This document shows positions 58,747 to 64,000 of a DNA stretch of 64,000 nucleotides, in pieces. Every line of letters begins with the position of its first letter. Position 1 is the first letter of the stretch. The notes under the pieces are model-generated. The model searched no databases and had not been told where the DNA came from. It worked only from the letters and a program-made list of their open reading frames with translations. Origin of the DNA: Cellulomonas humilata (GTDB taxonomy: Bacteria; Actinomycetota; Actinomycetes; Actinomycetales; Cellulomonadaceae). The stretch spans positions 62,001 through 126,000 of the forward strand of contig NZ_JABMCI010000052.1 in the NCBI RefSeq assembly GCF_013359775.1, written 5' to 3'. A program made the position numbers and the translations under genes.

Positions 58747-61428
58747 GTGACCGTGACCAAGCCCGACACTGCGATCGACCAGCTGGTGGCGAACGCCAGC
58801 AAAGCCCTCGAGGAGTACGCCCGCTTCACGCAGGCGGACGTCGACCACCTGGTGAAGAAGGCGTCCGTCGCCGCCCTCGACAAGCACGGCGAGCTCGCGC
58901 TCCTCGCGGTCAAGGAGACCAAGCGGGGCGTGTTCGAGGACAAGGCCGTGAAGAACATCTTCGCGTGCGAGCACGTCACCAACTCGATGTCCACGCTCAA
59001 GTCGGTCGGCGTCATCAGCCACGACGAGCTCACCGGCATCACCGAGATCGCCGAGCCCGTCGGAGTCATCTGCGGCGTCACGCCCGTGACCAACCCGACC
59101 TCGACCACGATCTTCAAGTCCCTCATCGCGCTCAAGACGCGCAACCCGATCGTCTTCGCCTTCCACCCGAGCGCGCAGGAGTCCTCCGTCGCAGCTGCTC
59201 GCGTGGTCCGCGATGCCGCAGTAGCCGCGGGCGCGCCCGAGCACTGCATCCAGTGGGTGGAGTCGCCGTCGATCACCGCGACCAACACCCTCATGAACCA
59301 CCCCGGCGTCGCGCTCATCCTCGCGACGGGCGGCAATGCGATGGTCCGCGCGGCCTACTCGTGCGGCAAGCCAGCGCTCGGCGTCGGGGCGGGCAACGTT
59401 CCCGCATATATCGAGAAGACCGCGAAGCTGAAGCGGGCCGTGAACGACGTCGTGCTCTCCAAGGCGTTCGACAACGGCATGGTCTGTGCGTCCGAGCAGG
59501 CGGTGATCCTGGACGACGTCATCTACGACGCCGCGATGGCCGAGTTCGCCATCCTGCACGCGTACCGCGCCAACGCCGCCGAGAAGGCGCTGCTGGAGAA
59601 CTTCATCTTCGGCGTCGAGGCGGACGGCAAGAACTGCGCCGACGCGAAGCTGAACGCGTCCGTGGTCGGTCAGAGCCCGCAGTGGATCGCCGAGAAGGCC
59701 GGCTTCACCGTCCCCGCGGACACCTCGATCATCCTGGCCGAGGTCAGCGGCGTCGGCCCGCACGAGCCGCTGACGCGCGAGAAGCTGGCCCCGGTGCTGG
59801 CGGTCCTGCGCGCCGAGTCCACCGAGCACGGCATCACGCTGGCCGAGCAGATGGTGGAGTTCGACGGTCTCGGTCACTCCGCGGCCATCCACACCCAGGA
59901 CGACGCCCTGACCGAGGAGTTCGGCAGCCGCGTCAAGGCCGTCCGGGTCATCGCCAACGCACCGTCCTCGCTGGGCGGCATCGGCGACATCTACAACTCG
60001 TTCATCCCGTCGCTGACGCTCGGCTGCGGCTCGTACGGCTCCAACTCCGTGTCCAACAACGTCTCGGCGGTCAACCTGGTGAACATCAAGCGGATCGGCC
60101 GGCGGAACAACAACCTCCAGTGGTTCAAGGTTCCGGCGAAGACCTACTTCGAGCCGAACGCCATCCGCTACCTCGCCGACATGCCCGACGTCGAGCGCGT
60201 CACCATCGTCACCGACGCGACCATGACCACCCTCGGCTTCGTCGACAAGATCATCGACGTGCTCGGCCGACGGATGAACAAGGTCGCGCTGCAGATCATC
60301 GACCAGGTCGAGCCCGAGCCCTCCGTGAAGACGGTCCAGGCCGGCGCGGCGCAGATGCGTCACTTCAAGCCCGACACGATCATCGCGCTCGGTGGCGGCT
60401 CGCCGATGGACGCCGCCAAGGTCATGTGGCTGCTGTACGAGCACCCGGAGATCCAGTTCTCCGACCTCAAGCAGAAGTTCTTCGACGTCCGCAAGCGTGC
60501 CTTCAAGTTCCCCGTGCTGGGCGAGCTCGCGCAGCTGGTCTGCATCCCGACGACGTCGGGCACGGGCGCCGAGGTCACGCCGTTCGCGGTCATCAGCGAC
60601 CCGGAGGCCGGCAAGAAGTACCCGCTGGCCGACTACGCGCTGACCCCGTCGGTCGCGATCATCGACCCGATCCTGACCTCGAAGATGCCGGCCTCGCTGG
60701 CGGCGGACTCCGGCTTCGACGCCCTCACGCACGCCACCGAGGCGTACGTCAGCGTCTACGCCAACGACTTCACCGACGGCATGGCCATGCAGGCCGTCCG
60801 CCTCATCTTCGAGAACCTCGCGGTGTCGGTGAACGGCAGCCCGACCGACCCGGCCACGCAGGACGCCCGGGAGTCGATGCACAACGCGGGCACGATCGCC
60901 GGCATGGCCTTCGGGAACTCGTTCCTGGGGATCGTGCACGCGATGGCGCACGTCATCGGCTCGACGCACCACCTGGTGCACGGCCGCACGAACGCGACCC
61001 TGCTGCCGCACGTGATCCGCTACAACGGCACGGTGCCCACCAAGCTCACCAGCTGGCCCAAGTACGAGCACTACGTCGCACCCGAGCGGTTCCAGCAGCT
61101 CGCGGCGATGCTCGGGCTCCCGGCGCGCACCCCCGCGGAGGGCGTCGAGTCCTACGCGCTGGCCGTCGAGTCGCTGCGGTCCAAGGTCGGCATCCCCGCG
61201 TCCTTCCAGGCGCAGGGCGTGTCCGAGCACGAGTTCATCTCGCGGCTCGACGAGGTGGCGATGGGTGCCTACGAGGACCAGTGCGCCCCGGCGAACCCCC
61301 GCATGCCGATGATCGACGACATGAAGGACCTCATGACCGCGGCCTTCTACGGCACCTCCCTGGAGGATGTCCGTGCCCGCCGCAGCGTGCAGGCGACCGA
61401 CGAGCTGGAACCCCTCCCCGCCGTCTGA
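58747..61428 (+). CDS. adhE: Bifunctional acetaldehyde-CoA/alcohol dehydrogenase AdhE
   Basis: An 893-residue AdhE reducing acetyl-CoA to acetaldehyde and then ethanol with NADH during fermentation. The GTG at 58747 has AGGAG 7 bases upstream. The aldehyde dehydrogenase domain (1-440) has the catalytic Cys247 in MVCASEQ and GVGAGNVPAYIEKTAKL for the coenzyme. The iron alcohol dehydrogenase domain (about 460-870) has ALGGGSPMDAAK, and metal ligands in FDALTHATEAY and GIVHAMAHVIGSTHHLVHGRTNA. Length is normal. A short inverted repeat GCCCA/TGGGC lies about 80 bases upstream. It is monocistronic, ending with a strong hairpin. Confidence 0.97.
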   Translation: MTVTKPDTAIDQLVANASKALEEYARFTQADVDHLVKKASVAALDKHGELALLAVKETKRGVFEDKAVKNIFACEHVTNSMSTLKSVGVISHDELTGITEIAEPVGVICGVTPVTNPTSTTIFKSLIALKTRNPIVFAFHPSAQESSVAAARVVRDAAVAAGAPEHCIQWVESPSITATNTLMNHPGVALILATGGNAMVRAAYSCGKPALGVGAGNVPAYIEKTAKLKRAVNDVVLSKAFDNGMVCASEQAVILDDVIYDAAMAEFAILHAYRANAAEKALLENFIFGVEADGKNCADAKLNASVVGQSPQWIAEKAGFTVPADTSIILAEVSGVGPHEPLTREKLAPVLAVLRAESTEHGITLAEQMVEFDGLGHSAAIHTQDDALTEEFGSRVKAVRVIANAPSSLGGIGDIYNSFIPSLTLGCGSYGSNSVSNNVSAVNLVNIKRIGRRNNNLQWFKVPAKTYFEPNAIRYLADMPDVERVTIVTDATMTTLGFVDKIIDVLGRRMNKVALQIIDQVEPEPSVKTVQAGAAQMRHFKPDTIIALGGGSPMDAAKVMWLLYEHPEIQFSDLKQKFFDVRKRAFKFPVLGELAQLVCIPTTSGTGAEVTPFAVISDPEAGKKYPLADYALTPSVAIIDPILTSKMPASLAADSGFDALTHATEAYVSVYANDFTDGMAMQAVRLIFENLAVSVNGSPTDPATQDARESMHNAGTIAGMAFGNSFLGIVHAMAHVIGSTHHLVHGRTNATLLPHVIRYNGTVPTKLTSWPKYEHYVAPERFQQLAAMLGLPARTPAEGVESYALAVESLRSKVGIPASFQAQGVSEHEFISRLDEVAMGAYEDQCAPANPRMPMIDDMKDLMTAAFYGTSLEDVRARRSVQATDELEPLPAV

Positions 61429-61439
61429 CCTGCCCGCCC

Positions 61440-61477
61440 CCGACGCCCCGCCCGCTCACCAGCCGGCGGGGCGTCGG
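61440..61477 (+). terminator. Terminator of adhE
   Basis: Perfect 13-base G/C-rich arms (61440-61452 and 61465-61477) around a 12-base loop, beginning 12 bases after the adhE stop. No T-run. Confidence 0.7.
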
Positions 61478-61588
61478 CATGTCGGGGTCCTCGGATCGTC
61501 CTCCACCGGGCGTGTCGTCGGCTCGACGGGCAGACTGTGGCACCGGACCCGCCCCTTGTGCCCGCCTGCGCCCCTCCGGAGGACCACG

Positions 61589-62116
61589 ATGCCCACCTCG
61601 ACGACCCCGACCCGCCGCCGACTCGCCCGCGTCGGCGCTCCCGTGATCGCCGTCCTGCTCGCCGTCGGGCTCTCGGCCTGCTCCGACGCGGACATCGACG
61701 AGGCCGCCCAGCAGGCCAAGGACGCCGCCAGCGAGGCGCGCAGCGCGATCGACGACCTGAAGGCGCAGGTGGACGACGCCAAGGCGGAGGCCGATGCCGC
61801 GCAGCAGAAGATCGAGGACGTCAAGACGCAGCTCGGCTCGCTCGACGACTCGGCCCGGGCCCAGGCCGACACCGCGGTCGCCGACGCGCAGGCGGCCGTG
61901 CAGGACGCCCAGACGGCGCTCGAGCAGGCTCAGGCCGAGGGCGCGGCCGCGTCGCAGCAGGCACTGGCCGACGCCCAGGCACAGGTCGCGGACGCCCAGG
62001 CCGAGCTCGAGGCCGCCAAAGCGAACGCCGCCGGGTCCGCGGCCGACTCCCTCGACGAGCTGGCGCAGCAGCTGACCACCCTCGGCGACAAGCTGGAGAC
62101 CGCCGCCGGCAGCTGA
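61589..62116 (+). CDS. Coiled-coil lipoprotein
   Basis: A 175-residue protein; the ATG at 61589 has GGAGG 7 bases upstream. The N-terminal basic region and helix end in the lipobox LSAC (about residue 31). The rest is an almost pure Ala/Gln/Asp/Lys-rich alpha helix with heptad spacing (AKAEADAAQQKIEDVKTQL, ALADAQAQVADAQAELEAAK), a long extracytoplasmic coiled coil. No enzyme motif. It could be a structural spacer or a partner of envelope machinery. Preceded by the adhE terminator and with its own signal. Confidence 0.75.
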   Translation: MPTSTTPTRRRLARVGAPVIAVLLAVGLSACSDADIDEAAQQAKDAASEARSAIDDLKAQVDDAKAEADAAQQKIEDVKTQLGSLDDSARAQADTAVADAQAAVQDAQTALEQAQAEGAAASQQALADAQAQVADAQAELEAAKANAAGSAADSLDELAQQLTTLGDKLETAAGS

Positions 62117-62144
62117 GATCGACGGCCCGGTGTGGCGTCGCGGG

Positions 62145-62220
62145 GATTCGTTGCACTCCCCCCGTCCACGACCACCGTCGACGAACGACGCAGACGTGTC
62201 CTCTGTCGGCGATTCGTTGC
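62145..62220 (+). repeat. Direct repeat GATTCGTTGC
   Basis: The 10-mer GATTCGTTGC occurs at 62145-62154 and 62211-62220, 66 bases apart, in the 179-base gap between the lipoprotein and the 42-residue peptide. No gene is seen in this gap. The repeat may be regulatory or coincidence. Confidence 0.3.
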
Positions 62221-62268
62221 GTGCCTGGCGGGTGAAATCCACGCTCGTCGGCGCGGGCGGTTGTACGT

Positions 62269-62283
62269 GGCACGGTCCGTGCC
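62269..62283. promoter_or_regulatory. Palindrome upstream of the 42-residue membrane peptide
   Basis: GGCACGG-T-CCGTGCC is a perfect 7-base inverted repeat around one base, ending 12 bases before the ATG. Its size fits a dimeric repressor operator better than a hairpin, since one base cannot form a loop. Confidence 0.4.
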
Positions 62284-62295
62284 GATCTTGTAGGT

Positions 62296-62424
62296 ATGGC
62301 CGAACGACAGGCGCAGCGGGTTCTGCGGCGACACCACGTGGAGTGGTGGATCGTCGCAGCCTGGGCGTCCCTCGCACTCGTCGTGGTCGCGGGCCTGACC
62401 GCCGCGACCGGACTGGTGAGCTGA
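62296..62424 (+). CDS. Small single-helix membrane peptide (42 residues)
   Basis: Residues 1-18 are basic and aromatic (RQAQRVLRRHHVEWW), residues 19-41 are one hydrophobic helix. The arrangement with a positive cytosolic N-terminus and WW at the interface is typical of real small membrane proteins. A perfect palindrome lies just upstream and a hairpin just downstream, which supports it as a transcription unit. No family recognised. Confidence 0.5.
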   Translation: MAERQAQRVLRRHHVEWWIVAAWASLALVVVAGLTAATGLVS

Positions 62425-62438
62425 GCGCTCCCGCTCCC

Positions 62439-62459
62439 GGACCCGTCACCGACGGGTCC
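62439..62459 (+). terminator. Hairpin between the membrane peptide and the aminotransferase
   Basis: Perfect 9-base arms GGACCCGTC / GACGGGTCC around a 3-base loop, 14 bases after the peptide's stop. It lies where the -35 of the next gene would be. Confidence 0.55.
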
Positions 62460-62475
62460 CGCACGAGGCACCGCC

Positions 62476-62481
62476 TACCCT
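62476..62481 (+). promoter_or_regulatory. -10 element of the aminotransferase gene
   Basis: TACCCT ends 7 bases before the ATG at 62489, so transcription starts at or next to the start codon and the mRNA is leaderless; there is no Shine-Dalgarno. No clear -35. Confidence 0.5.
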
Positions 62482-62488
62482 TCTGGGC

Positions 62489-63709
62489 ATGACAGCGCGC
62501 TGGCAGGACGTCGCCCGGGCGACGGGGCTCATGGGCGACGACGGCGTCCCCCGGGCCACCGTGTTCGCCGAGATGTCGGCGCTGGCCGCGCGCACCGGGG
62601 CGGTCAACCTCGGGCAGGGCTTCCCGGACGTCGACGGTCCCGCGTCGGTGGCTCGCGCCGCGCAGGACGCGATCGCGGCCGGCGCCAACCAGTACCCGCC
62701 CGGTCCGGGCATCCCCGCGCTGCGCGAGGCGATCGTCGAGCACCAGTCGCAGCGATACGCCCTGGCCGTCGACCCGGACCGCGAGGTGCTGGTGACGGCG
62801 GGCGCGACCGAGGCGATCGCCGCGACGGTGCTCGCGCTCGCCGGACCGGGCGACGAGGTGCTCACGCTCGAGCCCTTCTACGACTCCTACGCCGCGGTGA
62901 TCGCCCTGGCGGGCGCGACCCACACCACCGCGCCGCTGCGCGCGACACCGGACGGCTTCCGCCTCGACCTCGCCGCGCTCGACGCCGCGTTCACGCCGCG
63001 GACCCGGCTGGTGCTGGTGAACACCCCGCACAACCCCACGGGCACCGTGCTCACGGTCGACGAGCTGACGGCGATCGCCCGGCTGGCCGTCGCGCACGAC
63101 GCCGTGGTGGTGACGGACGAGGTGTACGAGCACCTGGTGCTCGACGGCTCCCCCGCCGCCCACGTGCCGATCGCGACCCTGCCCGGGATGGCGGAGCGGA
63201 CGCTGACCATCTCGTCGGCAGGCAAGACGTTCTCGTTCACCGGCTGGAAGATCGGCTGGGTGACCGGCCCGGTGCACCTGGTGACCGCGGTGCGGACGGT
63301 CAAGCAGTTCCTCACCTACGTGTCCGGTGCGCCGTTCCAGCCGGCGGTCGCGTTCGCGCTGCGGGACCCCGACGTGGCGGCGTGGGTGGTCGAGCTGGCA
63401 GGTTCGCTGTCCCGGCGTCGCGACCAGCTCTGCGCGGGGCTGGAGGACGCCGGGTTCACGGTGGTCCGCCCGCACGGCACGTACTTCGTGCTCGCCGACG
63501 CGGCACCCCTCGGGTACGACGACGGCGCCACCCTGTGCCGTGACCTGCCGGGTCTGGCGGGCGTGGTCGGCGTGCCCGTGTCGGCCTTCACGCATGCGGG
63601 CTCCGACGTCGACCGTGCACTGCGGTCGTGGGTGCGGTTCACGTTCGTCAAGCGCGACGAGGTGCTGGCGCAGGCCGTCGCCGGCCTGCACCGGCTGCAC
63701 CGCGGCTGA
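62489..63709 (+). CDS. PLP-dependent aminotransferase, class I/II
   Basis: A 406-residue fold-type I aminotransferase: NLGQGFPDVDGPASV, NQYPPGPGIPALREAI, TAGATEAIAATVLAL, NTPHNPTGTVL with the Asn of the PLP pocket, VVTDEVYEHLV with the Asp, and the Schiff-base Lys in SSAGKTFSFTGWKIGW. It is closest by motif to methionine/glutamine-type (YbdL, KAT) and DapC-like enzymes; the acceptor is not certain. It is apparently monocistronic. Confidence 0.92.
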   Translation: MTARWQDVARATGLMGDDGVPRATVFAEMSALAARTGAVNLGQGFPDVDGPASVARAAQDAIAAGANQYPPGPGIPALREAIVEHQSQRYALAVDPDREVLVTAGATEAIAATVLALAGPGDEVLTLEPFYDSYAAVIALAGATHTTAPLRATPDGFRLDLAALDAAFTPRTRLVLVNTPHNPTGTVLTVDELTAIARLAVAHDAVVVTDEVYEHLVLDGSPAAHVPIATLPGMAERTLTISSAGKTFSFTGWKIGWVTGPVHLVTAVRTVKQFLTYVSGAPFQPAVAFALRDPDVAAWVVELAGSLSRRRDQLCAGLEDAGFTVVRPHGTYFVLADAAPLGYDDGATLCRDLPGLAGVVGVPVSAFTHAGSDVDRALRSWVRFTFVKRDEVLAQAVAGLHRLHRG

Positions 63710-63721
63710 GCGTCCCCGCGG

Positions 63722-64000
63722 TCAGCCCCGCGCCGCGACCCGTCGTCGTGCGCGCATGACCACCACACCCGCACCCACCAGGCAGGACGCGAGCAGCACC
63801 GCTGCGGCCGGGTCGGCACCGGTCGTCGCCAGGCCCGCCGACCGCGACGGGTCGCCGGGGAGCCGCACGGTCACCGTGAGCGTGGTCGGCCGGGCGGGGG
63901 TCGCCAGGGTCGGTGTGACCGGAGCGGACACCACCGGGAGGATCGGGGGCGCCACGACGGCCGACAGCGGCGCGGGGTAGCTGACCGTCATCGCGGCCGT
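63722..64000 (-). CDS. C-terminus of a LATTG-anchored surface protein (partial)
   Basis: The frame is open from the right edge of the window to the stop at 63722. It has Pro/Thr/Val-rich sequence, then LATTG, a hydrophobic helix (AAVLLASCLVGAGVVVM) and a basic RARRRVAARG tail, that is a complete sorting signal of the LAxTG type used by class E sortases. An ATG at 63991 is inside the protein and is not taken as the start. The N-terminal part lies outside the window, so the function is not known. Confidence 0.7.
   Translation of the reverse strand, partial: TAAMTVSYPAPLSAVVAPPILPVVSAPVTPTLATPARPTTLTVTVRLPGDPSRSAGLATTGADPAAAVLLASCLVGAGVVVMRARRRVAARG

Noticed and set aside
58720..61230. 836-codon minus-strand frame opposite adhE
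   Set aside because: Shadow of adhE; the adhE frame has all catalytic motifs.
1..64000. CRISPR array
   Set aside because: No regularly spaced identical repeats with unique spacers were seen on either strand, and no cas genes.

Overview
This window is high-GC actinobacterial chromosome, most likely from Cellulomonas or a close relative. The reasons are the strong G/C third-position bias, frequent GTG starts and leaderless genes, mycolate-free actinobacterial surface-protein genes, a Kdp operon with tiny leader subunits, DUF916/WxL-like surface proteins, a DUF3494 protein beside a class F sortase, and a LATTG-type sorting signal. No rRNA gene, complete tRNA gene or CRISPR array was seen.

Region 1 (1-4650) looks like the right end of an integrated element. 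Base composition is visibly less GC-rich. It holds a secreted protein, a small membrane protein and a tyrosine integrase, and stops at the 3' end of a tRNA gene (4622-4649) that has no 5' half beside it, which is what an attachment site would look like.

Region 2 (4650-20150) is metabolic and stress-related: an aldo/keto reductase divergent from a MocR regulator, a MerR-controlled MFS pump, an arylsulfatase with its formylglycine-generating enzyme, and a complete Kdp potassium operon (small peptide-kdpF-A-B-C-D-E, all on the minus strand with overlapping ends).

Region 3 (20372-35716) is the most unusual part. A phosphate-uptake (Pst) operon starts at a PHO-box-like repeat and reads [12 protein letters not shown]. 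It then runs through an 851-residue PstS-like surface protein, a sortase-like membrane protein that has lost both catalytic residues, another secreted binding protein, and two WxL-like/DUF916 pairs, before ending with the ATPase gene pstB. The surface proteins may form a wall- or membrane-tethered assembly that feeds or shields the transporter.

Region 4 (35743-43331) has a degenerate Ser/Thr kinase with PASTA domains coupled to a lytic transglycosylase, small conserved proteins, and an arsenic cluster. The cluster has an ArsR-phosphatase fusion divergent from aquaporin, a flavin disulfide reductase and ArsC, and no arsenite pump.

Region 5 (43429-64000) contains AKR/SDR genes with an XRE regulator, a beta-propeller protein coupled to a CtpF-like P-type ATPase, a small LuxR-type regulator, and a MetQNI transporter preceded by a cysteine-rich leader peptide. 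It continues with a SemiSWEET-like protein, the DUF3494 protein with its class F sortase, a truncated antiporter remnant, adhE, a coiled-coil lipoprotein, a 42-residue membrane peptide, an aminotransferase, and the C-terminus of a LATTG-anchored protein running off the right edge.
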